Notes: generated from the sequence alone by a model not told the origin. A DNA stretch of 64,000 nucleotides from Bacillus sp. B-jedd (GCF_000821085.1 NZ_CCXR01000001.1:3493001-3557000), one strand, 5' to 3'. Counted from the stretch's first letter, positions 16,193-25,229 are shown. A program made the numbers and translations.

Positions 16193-17858
16193 CCGCCCAC
16201 CTTTTTGGCCAAGTTATCGAAATCGTGGTTCCTGTCCCAACCACGGAATCCGTATTGATGTGAAAATCGGTCCCATAATGGATATAAAACTTTTGCCTCA
16301 CATTATACAAGCCGATCCCGCCGCGGCCTTTCCCACTTGGCCGTGTAAATAACGCTCCCAGCTTTTCCGGAGGAATTCCTTTTCCATCGTCCTTTAAAAC
16401 AAGTCTGAAATAGGAAGAACTCTCTGTTACCTCGAGGCCGATAGTCCCCGTCCCATCCTCGAATCCATGGAAAAAAATATTTTCGAGCATCGGCTGCAGG
16501 GTCATTCTAGGAATCAGCCCTTTTTCAAGCTGCCCGTCCATTTTTAATGAAAAGGAAAAGTTTTTTCCATACCGCAGCTCCTGAATTGCAAAGAAATGCT
16601 CAAGCGACTGCAGCTCCTCTTTCAACGGAATCAGCTCAATCGTACAATCCAAGTTCTTTTCCAGCACCTTCATTAAATGAACGAGCATCCGGCCGATCTC
16701 CGCATTCCCATCCATCCGCGCTTTCCATTGGATCGTATTCAATGTGTTAAACAGAAGATGCGGATTTATTTGATAATGAACCGCTTTCATTTCTGCTTCG
16801 CGCTTCGTAGATTCTTTCTCCCTTACCTCTTCCATCAATTGCTTAATTTTTTCAACCATCCGGTTGAAATGACTGCCAAGCTTGCCGATTTCATCCTTCT
16901 GGCCATCCGCCAATAACTTCGTATCGAAAATCCCCTTGCTCACTTCATCAATAGCTAGTTTCAACTCGAAAATCCGCCTAGTAAATTGAGTGGAAAACAC
17001 ATACGAAAGAATAAGGGCGAGGATAAACGCGATAAAAATGCCAATCGAAACCATTTTCAAGATAACTTGGGAAGATTGATAGAATTTGTCGCGCGGCACA
17101 CGGATTTCAACCTCCCAATTATTGATACTCGTATTCTCCTTCCAGAGAATATCGTCGGCCGTGTCCGACTCAGCACTCTTCGAATGATAGAGCGGCTCAC
17201 CCATTTCATTCCGAATCGTGATTCTCGATTGGAGATCCTTTTCCAGTACCCCCATCAAGTCGTATACATCGTCAATATCCGTTTCAATTAACAGATAGCT
17301 ATTATTTAACACACCGTAGGAAATTTCCAAAGGTACAATTAAACCAAGGACATGCTCAATCTGGTTGTTTTTCAGATGGCTCGGCTCATAAATCCCCATT
17401 TCCGAATGGCCGCTCTGGGCCGTCCTTTTCCATATATCCTGCCTTTTAAATTCATTTATTTTAAAATCGTAATCGCCATAATAAAAGCCTGACGAGGTAA
17501 TGATATAGATACCGCGGATATTAGACTTCTTATGCGCCTGCAGCAGCCTCTGCATATTATCCACTTCTTTAAAGTCCTCATACGTTTTCGGCTCCTGGTG
17601 CTGCAAATTAACAGACGTACTATCCACCAAATACTGCTCGATTTCCGCCGCGCTGAAATACATATCCTCCAAGATTTGATCCAGCTGCGTCTTAATCTTC
17701 TCCCCGGCAAAATGATTATAATTCGACAGCTTGCCATTCACCACTTTAGAAGACTGATCATACGAAATAATCCCTAACGTCAGCAGCGGAATCAGCGCCA
17801 CAACTAAAAACATAAGTAACAATCTCTTCTGCGTACTAAGATTCAGCATAGTCTTCAC
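16149..17858 (-). CDS. Sensor histidine kinase (YesM type)
   Basis: The 569-residue membrane kinase has a first helix (LLLMFLVVALIPLLTLGIIS), an extracellular sensor part (about 35-270), a second helix (VSIGIFIAFILALILSYVF), a HAMP segment, then the His_kinase domain with the phospho-acceptor H361 in VHYQINPHLLFNTLN and an HATPase_c domain (LKDDGKGIPPEKL, GRGGIGLYNVRQKF). This is the LytS/YesM architecture. It probably senses a sugar outside the cell, perhaps together with the binding protein. The start may be GTG at 17858 or ATG at 17849. It is the first gene of the minus-strand cluster. Confidence 0.93.
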   Translation of the reverse strand: MKTMLNLSTQKRLLLMFLVVALIPLLTLGIISYDQSSKVVNGKLSNYNHFAGEKIKTQLDQILEDMYFSAAEIEQYLVDSTSVNLQHQEPKTYEDFKEVDNMQRLLQAHKKSNIRGIYIITSSGFYYGDYDFKINEFKRQDIWKRTAQSGHSEMGIYEPSHLKNNQIEHVLGLIVPLEISYGVLNNSYLLIETDIDDVYDLMGVLEKDLQSRITIRNEMGEPLYHSKSAESDTADDILWKENTSINNWEVEIRVPRDKFYQSSQVILKMVSIGIFIAFILALILSYVFSTQFTRRIFELKLAIDEVSKGIFDTKLLADGQKDEIGKLGSHFNRMVEKIKQLMEEVREKESTKREAEMKAVHYQINPHLLFNTLNTIQWKARMDGNAEIGRMLVHLMKVLEKNLDCTIELIPLKEELQSLEHFFAIQELRYGKNFSFSLKMDGQLEKGLIPRMTLQPMLENIFFHGFEDGTGTIGLEVTESSSYFRLVLKDDGKGIPPEKLGALFTRPSGKGRGGIGLYNVRQKFYIHYGTDFHINTDSVVGTGTTISITWPKRWADEDDESSDQSVDCG

Positions 17859-18135
17859 CCATCCCCATATCCAAACAATACTAGATTCACCATTTTTTGA
17901 AAAGAAGGAAAATGCAAGAGTTTTTAGTGGGAATTGGCCCCTTTACCAAGAGCCCACCTTTCACAGGCAGACAGAAAATACCCAGTAGTTCGCCATCCAT
18001 CCTCCAGGCACAGTGCCTGGCAAAAGCAAAACAAATAAAAAACGCCCACTTCAGAACCGGGTCAGCAGTTCTAACAGGGACGCTATTCAATCTAGCCATT
18101 GTGTATTCGTAAAAGTTGTATTTCTTAATTTCCGC

Positions 18136-18246
18136 TTATTCTTCAGCCGCCCTGTTCTTTTGTTCAGGTAAGGTGTCCCAAAAGCTTATTTTTGCTTTTG
18201 AAATCAATCCGTCGGCTATTGCGTTTACGGTTGCATCCAGTGTTTC
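18136..18246 (-). pseudogene. Relic of an M14 carboxypeptidase gene (last 36 codons)
   Basis: Read on the minus strand this gives ETLDATVNAIADG, then KISFWDTLPEQKNRAAEE and a TAA at 18136-18138. It matches the C-terminus of the intact M14 enzyme at 369-1436 almost residue for residue (LDATVSAIADG, ISFWDTLPEQQNRAAEE). Homology stops at about 18246, 10 bp before the first unit of repeat array 2, and nothing of the remaining roughly 320 codons is visible further right. It is therefore the leftover of a lost paralogue. Confidence 0.85.
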
Positions 18247-18256
18247 TTCTTTTACA

Positions 18257-18620
18257 GCCCGAACGACCACCTGCCCTCCGCCGTTCGGGCACTAAGTCGT
18301 CCTTTACTGCCCGAAGGACCATCTGCCTACCGCTGTTCGGGCTCTAAGTCGCCGTTTACTGCCCGAAGGACCATCTGCTCTCCGCTGTTCGGGCTCTAAA
18401 TCACCTTTTACTGCCCGAAGGACCATCTGCTCTCCGCCGTTCGGGCTCTAAGTCGCCGTTTACTGCCCGAAGGACCATCTGCCCTCCGCCGTTCGGGCTC
18501 TAAGTCGCCGTTTACTGCCCGAAGGACCATCTGCCCTCCGCCGTTCGGGCTCTAAGTAGCCGTTTACTGCCCGAACAACCGCACCTCCTCCGCTGCCCGG
18601 GCGCTAAGTCGCCATTTACA
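18257..18620. repeat. 52-bp tandem repeat array 2 (seven copies)
   Basis: Units start at 18257, 18309, 18361, 18413, 18465, 18517 and 18569, all 52 bp apart. They have the same layout as array 1: GCCCGAA near the start, TTCGGGC about 28 bp in, then CTCTAAGTCGCCGTTTACT. The inner copies are nearly identical, and the outer copies drift, above all the last (GCCCGAACAACCGCACC). A trailer at 18621-18693 matches the array 1 trailer (ACGAAAGAAGCAAC, GAACCG, CCCC, TGCATCA). Confidence 0.93.
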
Positions 18621-18695
18621 GACACACAAAAGCATAGGGTCGCCCCCACCGCTGCCTTCGCCACACGAAAGAAGCAACAGAACCGCCCCACTGCA

Positions 18696-19814
18696 TCACA
18701 ACCGCTTCAACCGCCGATTCACACCATCAATCTCAAACGGCTTATACCCCTGCATTCTTCCCCACTCAAGTAAATGCTCGTGTTCAGGGTCATCCCGATC
18801 GGCAACAATCCTGAGAAACTCCGCATATCCGCCTTCCCCGCCGACATCCTCCGGAGGCGTATTCCCTTCCCCATCAACGCAGATCGGTTGTGGCTTGTCA
18901 TACTCATCAATCACTTCTTCCACCTCAATGATATGCAGCCAATCATCACCAAAATCGTACCGATAGGCAAGCGACTCGCTAGCCGGAAGATAGTCAGACA
19001 ACCGAATGCCCGTTTCCATCTTCATCTCCACATCACCAACAGGATAGGCAAAAGCCTCCTCGGAACAAACAAGATTCAGAAACGGCTTCGCCTTCTCCCT
19101 AAACCGTAACGAAACATCCTTTGGCGCCGGACCGTCATACAAATTGAACTCATGAAGATGATAATCCTTCCACCCGAATGCCGCCTGAATGATCTCATGC
19201 AAATCAGGAAAAGTCCGGTTGAGTGGCACAATCACTCTTCGCCAAAGCCGATATTCCTCCAGCGCAAGCGTCATTTTCAGCTGCACAGCCCGCGTCCCGA
19301 AAACCGGCCCGCCTGAAAACTCCTCAAGGTCCTGATACATTTCTTGATCAGGATAAATGTAGCTTTTCCCATCACCGGCAAGCAGCCCGTTCACCCATCT
19401 CGTCAAATCCGCAGGGAACATCCCCTCCAGCGGATACCTTTCCTCAATGTAACCCACATTTTCACAAGCCTTATTCAGCCTCGCCACTAACTTCCGGTCC
19501 TTTGTTTTCCCAAAAGCACGCTCCCCGGCCGCACTGAAATAAGCCTCAATAACTTCTTCCTTAATCCCCGCATCCCTGAACGCTTCCCGGATCCCCAACA
19601 CCGCAAGTTCACCGAGCTTCTTGAAATCCTTCGCCTTCAGCCCGTGCAATATCACCGCATAGCGATTCTTATCATTCACCACCACAACCGCATTTCTCCG
19701 GTTGACCGTAATCAGATTCGCATGCCACGAAAACAGCGAATCCTCCTCCATCTCCACCGGGGCCAGCTCAACATCCAGCTTCTCCAACAACTTCTTCGTA
19801 CACTGAATTTTCAT
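18696..19814 (-). CDS. pRiA4b ORF-3-like protein with an N-terminal DUF6933-like domain
   Basis: The product is about 372 residues from the ATG at 19814. The C-terminal half (from about 195: VQLKMTLALEEYRLWRRVIVPLNRTF, IIQAAFGWKDYHLHEFNLYD, LAYRYDFGDDWLHIIEVEE, PPEDVGGEGGYAEFL) is the plasmid pRiA4b ORF-3 domain. The N-terminal part (KIQCTKKLLEKLDVELAP, SWHANLITVNRRNAVVVVND) resembles DUF6933. The longer frame to 19922 would put a hydrophobic leader in front, but no RBS supports it. Neither domain has a known role. The gene stands alone. Confidence 0.8.
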   Translation of the reverse strand: MKIQCTKKLLEKLDVELAPVEMEEDSLFSWHANLITVNRRNAVVVVNDKNRYAVILHGLKAKDFKKLGELAVLGIREAFRDAGIKEEVIEAYFSAAGERAFGKTKDRKLVARLNKACENVGYIEERYPLEGMFPADLTRWVNGLLAGDGKSYIYPDQEMYQDLEEFSGGPVFGTRAVQLKMTLALEEYRLWRRVIVPLNRTFPDLHEIIQAAFGWKDYHLHEFNLYDGPAPKDVSLRFREKAKPFLNLVCSEEAFAYPVGDVEMKMETGIRLSDYLPASESLAYRYDFGDDWLHIIEVEEVIDEYDKPQPICVDGEGNTPPEDVGGEGGYAEFLRIVADRDDPEHEHLLEWGRMQGYKPFEIDGVNRRLKRL

Positions 19815-20073
19815 CTCATCACTTCCCGACACTTGGCTTCTAAACCCCATTATAACAAGGACGCCCCAATAGAAAAAATGTAAAAGCAGGCCAGACAACA
19901 AAAGCCCAACCACTCCCTGCAAAATAAAAACCTTTTGTATCCTTCCGCACCAAAGCCTCCCCTAGGCTCCCGCCATCCTGGCAAGCATCTGGCAAACGGT
20001 TAATCCTATCTGATTTCCTTCCAGAACAGGAATTCCGATCATACTACTACAGTCAAGGCGGTGAAATCCCAAT

Positions 20074-20110
20074 CTGCGAAACAAGAAAAACCGGGAAGGA
20101 ACAGGAACCT
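20074..20110. repeat. Dispersed intergenic repeat, copy near GH84 gene 1
   Basis: CTGCGAAACAAGAAAAACCG then GGAAGGAACAGGAACCT resembles the window-wide motif AAACAAGAAAA, (C)CGGG, AGTGACAGGCACC. Here it is part of the terminator that follows the GH84 gene. Confidence 0.55.
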
Positions 20111-20124
20111 GTCCTCCCGGTTTT
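20087..20124 (-). terminator. Terminator of GH84 gene 1
   Basis: AAAACCGGG with AGGAACAGG on the left pairs, with small bulges, with CCTGTCCTCCCGGTTTT (20108-20124). On the minus strand TTTTTCTTG follows the stem. Confidence 0.75.
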
Positions 20125-20142
20125 CGCGCATTGCATTAGTTG

Positions 20143-22713
20143 CTAGTTTGCTTTTTCAGGGGAAATAATGAGCACAACACCGTCTTCGATTACAATTGCA
20201 GTCCCAATGGTGGTATTATCCCGCAGCCAGTCATCCGCGTGGATGCTGAGGACATAGCCGTTCTCAGGGATGGCAGAATTATTGCCACCTCTTTTTACGA
20301 CCTTGCCTTCCTCTACCGTGATTTCATATCCCCAAGGGTTCGTCCTTGTTGTCGGTCCATATGCAGGCGTATATTGAATCAATTGACCGCCTCCGCGTCC
20401 TTTGTTGACTCCGTCCAACATGCGGTAATCGATGACACCGCGGTCACGCCACATACTTTCAATCAAAAACGGCTTAATGACCTCATTGCCAATTTCCTGC
20501 GGCTGCTTATACGCCTTCATCATTAGAGTTTTTAAGCGTTCCTTATAAGAAGCTGCTTCATCTGACTGGCCGTTTTTCTCTGCCATTAAAAAGTCGACCG
20601 CAACCTCGCCAGCTTCACCATAAACGCTGAGGTTTTGCAGGTAAGGATCGATAGCCTTTAAAAATGTCTCATCATTAATGTCATTGCGGATATTATCGGA
20701 AATTTTCTGCAGCTCTTTAAACTCCGTGGCTAACCGAGCGGCTTCCAGGCTGCCCCCTTCGCCGTCATACGTTTTCCAGAACTGGTCAATGACCTGCTGA
20801 AGCGTAAGTTCCAACGGCGGCACTCCTAAGGCACTCTTCACCAAGAAAGGTTTGATAACCCCTTGCCCCACTTTTTGCGGAATTTGCTCGGATTGATTGA
20901 ACAAGGCAATCAGCTGCTCCCTGTATCCAGCTGCCTCGCCGGCATGTCCATTCTTTTGCGCCATGGCGTATTGAACCGCTGCTTCACCGGCCTTCCCATA
21001 AATCTCTAACTTCTCCAAATAAGGCTCGATTTCCTGAAGGAACTTTTTATTGTCCATCTCCTGCTGAAGTTTAGCTGGAGCTTGTTGAAACTTTTTAAAT
21101 TCGGCAATCAACTGTTCTGCCGCTTCATCCGCGTTACCAGCGACATACGCCTTCCAGAACGAATCAATCAATGGTGTCAGGGTAAGCGATTCTGTCTTAT
21201 TGATTGGTGAAGAATACATATTTGCGGCAACCGTCTTAAGTGTTTCGGCAGCTTCCCCGCCAAAGTTTTGAATGCTGCGTTCCCAAGATTCTGCCGGATT
21301 GTAGGCAGCAGGGTTCCATGTATAATCAGCAATCGTGTACAAAGGTATTTTGGAAGCTTCTGCTTCGTTCATTGGATTTGCCGTCAATCCAACCACCTTA
21401 TGCTCGGCTAAATCAGCATCGCGGCCTACAATTGGGCCGAGGAACAAGCTATTGCGGTCAAAATCGTTTACCGGATAATTGTCCCAAAGCAACATATCAT
21501 GCTTGAAGACTCCGTAAACCTCGTCAGCTTCTTCAGAAGTCACTTCTTCCGAAACAACCTTTTGGCCTGTCCACATTACAACCGTATCCTTGTCGAGCAA
21601 CTCGGCAAACCGATCCCGGTAAGGGGTTGGCCCATTGCCGGTATAGTCGGTTGGAACGGTAATCAATCTCTCGGCGCCTTCATGAGTTTCAATAAACTCC
21701 TTCGTAAAACGATTCAGCAAGTACGCATGTGCAGCAGCAACCGGATGCGAATCATTTCCGAATTTATCCCGGTCTTCCTGGCAATTTAAGCTCAAAGCAA
21801 TATCGTCAAGGAAAATCGCATAGGAGCGGACGCCCAAGTCCCATACCGCATCCATCTTCTTTTTCAGCAAGGCAAAATCCTCATCCCCTGAATAACAGAT
21901 TGACTGGCCAGGTGATATAGAGAAAGTGAATTTCACATGATTCTCCCTAGCCTCATCAATGAGTTCCTTTATGCGCGCCAATTCCTCTTCCGGATACGGT
22001 TCGCGCCAATTTTCACGGTGATAAGGGTCGTCCTTTGGTGCATAAATATATGTATTCAGTTTATTGTCGCCGTAAAATTCCAGCTGATTGAGCCTGTCTT
22101 CATGGGTCCAAGGCGGGCCATAAAATCCTTCAATTGAACCGCGGATCGGCATTTCAGGCCAGTCACGGATTTGTGCCTGCGGGAACCAATCATTGCCTTC
22201 TCGTTCCTGGATCAATTGGGAAAACGACTTCGCGGCATAATAGGTTCCGGTCTGATCCTTTCCAGCGAGGACAATCTGTTTCTTCCCCTTCGTACTCGAT
22301 GCGAGGACATAACCTTCGCTCTTTAATGCTTCCGGGCTCTCAACACCCATTTGTTTCAATACATCGGTGACTGCTTCATTTTCCGAAGGGCCGCCAATCC
22401 AGACCGTAACAGGAGTCGTGTACTTTTCCTGATCGTTATATCGGATAACTTTCTTTACCTCGGCCTTTTCCAGCGCTTCGACCACTTCTTTAACGGCTTG
22501 TTCATCCGTATTTTCCCCAGTAACAATACCTACTTTCGGGGTAAGCGGGAAACCATTACCCGACACTTTAACCTCTTGCGGCGTTGGGTTAATCGATTGG
22601 ATGGCATTGTCGGCTGCTGAGGCTTTATTCCCTCCTTGCAAAATTGGAACACTTAATAATAGACTCGTAGAAAGAACGAGCGCCTTTTTCCAAAAGGTAA
22701 CACTTTTCTTCAT
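20143..22713 (-). CDS. Secreted GH84 beta-N-acetylglucosaminidase (copy 1)
   Basis: The 856-residue protein has a signal peptide (to about 34, KASAAD), a GH20b-type N-terminal alpha/beta domain (about 40-180) and the GH84 barrel (about 188-480). The marks are IRGSIEGFYGPPWTHEDR (about 190-206), and the double Asp D303/D304 in IFLDDIALSL, the catalytic pair of this family, which cleaves terminal or internal beta-linked GlcNAc by substrate-assisted catalysis. Two related helical modules follow (LTPLIDSFWKAY near 525; LQQVIDQFWKTY near 645), then a C-terminal domain with RTNPWGYEITVEEG and GGNNSAIPENGYVLSIH. No wall anchor is seen. The TAAAGGAGGAATTCC RBS is strong. A nearly identical leader is found before copy 2 at 35457. 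Confidence 0.92.
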   Translation of the reverse strand: MKKSVTFWKKALVLSTSLLLSVPILQGGNKASAADNAIQSINPTPQEVKVSGNGFPLTPKVGIVTGENTDEQAVKEVVEALEKAEVKKVIRYNDQEKYTTPVTVWIGGPSENEAVTDVLKQMGVESPEALKSEGYVLASSTKGKKQIVLAGKDQTGTYYAAKSFSQLIQEREGNDWFPQAQIRDWPEMPIRGSIEGFYGPPWTHEDRLNQLEFYGDNKLNTYIYAPKDDPYHRENWREPYPEEELARIKELIDEARENHVKFTFSISPGQSICYSGDEDFALLKKKMDAVWDLGVRSYAIFLDDIALSLNCQEDRDKFGNDSHPVAAAHAYLLNRFTKEFIETHEGAERLITVPTDYTGNGPTPYRDRFAELLDKDTVVMWTGQKVVSEEVTSEEADEVYGVFKHDMLLWDNYPVNDFDRNSLFLGPIVGRDADLAEHKVVGLTANPMNEAEASKIPLYTIADYTWNPAAYNPAESWERSIQNFGGEAAETLKTVAANMYSSPINKTESLTLTPLIDSFWKAYVAGNADEAAEQLIAEFKKFQQAPAKLQQEMDNKKFLQEIEPYLEKLEIYGKAGEAAVQYAMAQKNGHAGEAAGYREQLIALFNQSEQIPQKVGQGVIKPFLVKSALGVPPLELTLQQVIDQFWKTYDGEGGSLEAARLATEFKELQKISDNIRNDINDETFLKAIDPYLQNLSVYGEAGEVAVDFLMAEKNGQSDEAASYKERLKTLMMKAYKQPQEIGNEVIKPFLIESMWRDRGVIDYRMLDGVNKGRGGGQLIQYTPAYGPTTRTNPWGYEITVEEGKVVKRGGNNSAIPENGYVLSIHADDWLRDNTTIGTAIVIEDGVVLIISPEKAN

Positions 22714-22872
22714 TTGGAATTCCTCCTTTAGTGTGTGTATCTCATGCGTTCCACTCCTTGTTTACCACCTCTCCCGTTATCATTTTCGAACATTCAAGAA
22801 CGAACCCCATACTCCGTAATGCTCCAACTCCTGCCAGTTTCAGAAGACGAGCAACCGCTTCCACATCCCGAT

Positions 22873-23023
22873 AAAAAAGCAGGGCAACACAATGCAAGAA
22901 GGAAAAATCCTCCATACAAAGCGCCGCCCTGCCTGATCAAGTCAGTAACATGCGAAATATATTTTCATCCTACACCCCGCATTATAACAATAGGGTACGA
23001 GGGTTCCTAGGGACATATATCCC
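22873..23023 (-). promoter_or_regulatory. Conserved GH84 leader: promoter, palindrome and attenuator-like hairpin (copy 1)
   Basis: Read on the minus strand: the palindrome GGGATATATGTCCC (23010-23023), short TAGGG-type direct repeats, TATAAT (22981-22986) without a good -35 box, then a leader whose GCAGGGC (22926-22932) pairs with GCCCTGC (22879-22885), followed by six T (22873-22878). The same order and nearly the same sequence stand before GH84 copy 2. A terminator after the promoter but about 170 bp before the gene suggests attenuation; a poor -35 box and upstream palindrome suggest an activator. Confidence 0.6.
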
Positions 23024-23374
23024 GTTTTTTATAAGAGGCATTTTCTCAAAAACACGGTAGAAAGCCAATTATCTCTCCGTTACAGGAAAAAGGACCGGGG
23101 TAATTATATCTAACTAACACAATTGTTCGATTACTCTCTTAATTGGATCATAAATATTTATCATAACTCAGCTTTAACTCTTACATTTTCCTATATAGTG
23201 AATTCTCTATGAAATAAAGCAAAGATGTTCAACTTAAAGACTATTGTAAATCGGTTTTCTTTATTATTTCTTCATTAAATGTCTCGATAATAAATTTTCT
23301 ACTTCTGCTATTACTTCATAAATAGCGTCGGAAATTTATTAGTATTACTACTTTGGTGTACTCACCCAATAGCA
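23024..23374. other. Stretch without a gene
   Basis: AT-rich sequence between the GH84 copy 1 promoter and the terminator of the peptide operon. The first 100 bp (to about 23125, TATATCTAACT) are still similar to the region upstream of GH84 copy 2, so the duplicated unit reaches this far. Nothing else recognised. Confidence 0.5.
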
Positions 23375-23406
23375 AAACCCGCCAAGCACAATTCGCCGAC
23401 GGGTTT
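23375..23406 (-). terminator. Terminator of the peptide-uptake operon
   Basis: AAACCCGCC (23375-23383) pairs with GACGGGTTT (23398-23406) with one G-T pair. TTTTG follows on the minus strand. It lies about 100 bp beyond the last hydrolase gene. Confidence 0.7.
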
Positions 23407-23469
23407 CATTTCACTATAATCAACTAATCTACATCATCCTCTTTGCAATGCAGATGGTTAATAACCAAA

Positions 23470-23507
23470 CTGTAAAACAAGAAAAATTGAGTGGGAAATC
23501 ACCACCA
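23470..23507. repeat. Dispersed intergenic repeat, degenerate copy
   Basis: CTGTAAAACAAGAAAAATTG followed by AGTGGGAAATCACCACC resembles the AAACAAGAAAA / AGTGACAGGCACC motif seen elsewhere in the window. It touches the stop of the hydrolase gene at 23510. Confidence 0.4.
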
Positions 23508-23509
23508 TT

Positions 23510-24373
23510 TTAAACACCTGTTATTTCAGTCTCAGCAACATTGATCTCCACACTTATAAACTCTCTAACTAGCTTTACATACTCGTCATTTTCCTCAAGA
23601 TGCGGAGAGTGGCCGCTGTTTTCAAAGATGACAAGCTTTGAGTTAGGGAGTTCTCTGTGAATGTCTTCGGAGGCGACAACTGGAGTGATCCAGTCGTGTC
23701 TGCCGACTGTCACGAGTACCGGCACCTGAATAGTTTTTAACCTTTCGGTAATGTTGTATGCCGGTTGGTTTACGCTAAAAGCGTAGTTATGAGTTTCATA
23801 ATGGAAGAAAATTGAATCAAGGCGCTGTTTTGCTTTTTCCTCATCCCATTTGACAGTGTACAGCGGCTGGATGGCTGCGAACATTTCCTTGAATTCCTCA
23901 TCGGAGCGGACCTGGCCACAGAACAGGCGATTCAGCATATCTTCATTGATTCCAGGCAAGTTGCTCTTTAATGCCCGCTCGGTGGATTCGTCATTGTAAT
24001 TGCAGCTTGGGGCTGTATCCCGCAAAATGATATGGGTGAGATTTTCTCCATAGCGCAAAGCATACTCAAGTGTCAGAAATCCACCATAAGAGCCGCCAAG
24101 CATTTTTATTTTTCCGAGGCCCAACTGTTTTCTAAGCCCCTCGATGTCTGCTGTCCATTGTTCATGGGTATATGGCGGCTTTTCCTCAGAGCGTCCGGAG
24201 CCCCTCATATCAAGGAAGACAAGCTTGTATTCATCCCCAAGTGAGGAAAATGCCTTGATATCACCCCGGCAGTCGCCCATCCCAGGACCGCCATGGATGA
24301 AAAAAATCGCCTCGCCATCCTCTTTTCCGTGAACCTCGTAATAAATCTTACAGCCATTGATTGTTTTATACAT
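23510..24373 (-). CDS. Alpha/beta hydrolase, proline-iminopeptidase-like (copy 2 of tandem pair)
   Basis: The 287-residue protein (ATG at 24373, with AAGGAGG 9-10 nt ahead; the longer frame from 24406 lacks an RBS) has HGGPG (oxyanion region, about residue 31), DMRGSGRSEEKPPYTHEQW, the nucleophile elbow GGSYGG (Ser near 105), and a late His in ENSGHSPHLEE. These are typical of proline iminopeptidase and related aminopeptidases of peptidase family S33. It is the last gene of the peptide operon; its start overlaps the end of its tandem paralogue by 8 bp. It probably hydrolyses imported peptides in the cytosol. Confidence 0.85.
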   Translation of the reverse strand: MYKTINGCKIYYEVHGKEDGEAIFFIHGGPGMGDCRGDIKAFSSLGDEYKLVFLDMRGSGRSEEKPPYTHEQWTADIEGLRKQLGLGKIKMLGGSYGGFLTLEYALRYGENLTHIILRDTAPSCNYNDESTERALKSNLPGINEDMLNRLFCGQVRSDEEFKEMFAAIQPLYTVKWDEEKAKQRLDSIFFHYETHNYAFSVNQPAYNITERLKTIQVPVLVTVGRHDWITPVVASEDIHRELPNSKLVIFENSGHSPHLEENDEYVKLVREFISVEINVAETEITGV

Positions 24374-25229
24374 TATGTAGTTCCTCCTTCCGGCCCGTAT
24401 GCTCATTAATAAACTCTCTGACTAGCGCAATATACTTGGCACTTTCTTCCCGGACGAGGGAATGGCCGTTCTTTTCAAAAATGACCAGTTTAGATTTCGA
24501 AATTCCCGCTGCAATTTCCTCAGCATTATCAGCCGGGACAATCCAGTCAAGCCGTCCGCCGGTAACCATGACCGGGACTTGGATTTCCCCCAGTCTGCTC
24601 CGCACATCATAGGCAGGCAGGTTTTCGCTGAAGGCTGCATTGTGCGTAGCGTAATGATAATGAATGGAATCCAGCTTCTTTTGCGCTGCGACGGGATCAA
24701 ATTCAACGGCTGCATACAATGGCAAAATCGCTGTATACATCTCTTTGAACTCCTCGTTGGAAGAAACTCTTCCATTAAAAAGCCGGTCGAGCATATCCCT
24801 GTCAATTCCAGGAAGATTGCTATTCATTGCATTCTCGATGGCTGCGTAATGATGGTCATTGTTTGCAGAAGTGACATTCAAGAAGGCATGTTCTAGATGG
24901 CACTGGTACTTTAACGCATATTCCAGCGATATGAACCCACCATACGAGGAGCCATGGATGGTGATTTTATCAAATCCAAGTAATTGTCGTAACTGGTCAA
25001 TATCATCGGTCCATTGTTCATGGGTATAGGGCGGTTTCTCCTCTGATCTGCCCGAACCTCTCATGTCGATGAAAACAAGCCGGAAATGTTCTCCAAGCGG
25101 AGCAAATGTCGCTACATCAGCGCGGCAATCCCCCAGCCCCGGTCCGCCGTGAATAAAGAAAATCGGATGTCCGTTTTCATTACCGTGAACTTCGTAATAT
25201 ATCTTACAGCCATTAATCTCAGCAATCAT
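24366..25229 (-). CDS. Alpha/beta hydrolase, proline-iminopeptidase-like (copy 1 of tandem pair)
   Basis: The 287-residue protein is closely similar to its downstream neighbour: INGCKIYYEVHG start, HGGPGLGDCRADVA, DMRGSGRSEEKPPYTHEQW, nucleophile elbow GSSYGG and late His in EKNGHSLVREES. The two differ most in the cap domain (about 125-185), so they may prefer different peptides. It starts 11 bp after the DppC-type permease gene and is clearly in the same operon. Family S33 membership is sure; iminopeptidase specificity is not. Confidence 0.85.
   Translation of the reverse strand: MIAEINGCKIYYEVHGNENGHPIFFIHGGPGLGDCRADVATFAPLGEHFRLVFIDMRGSGRSEEKPPYTHEQWTDDIDQLRQLLGFDKITIHGSSYGGFISLEYALKYQCHLEHAFLNVTSANNDHHYAAIENAMNSNLPGIDRDMLDRLFNGRVSSNEEFKEMYTAILPLYAAVEFDPVAAQKKLDSIHYHYATHNAAFSENLPAYDVRSRLGEIQVPVMVTGGRLDWIVPADNAEEIAAGISKSKLVIFEKNGHSLVREESAKYIALVREFINEHTGRKEELHNV

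Noticed and set aside
17887..18112. Frames on both strands between the kinase gene and the M14 relic
   Set aside because: Mutual overlap, no RBS, no recognisable composition; probably non-coding.
22873..22986. T-box or other known riboswitch before the GH84 genes
   Set aside because: No T-box core sequence and no marks of the usual riboswitch classes were seen; only the terminator-like hairpin is supported.
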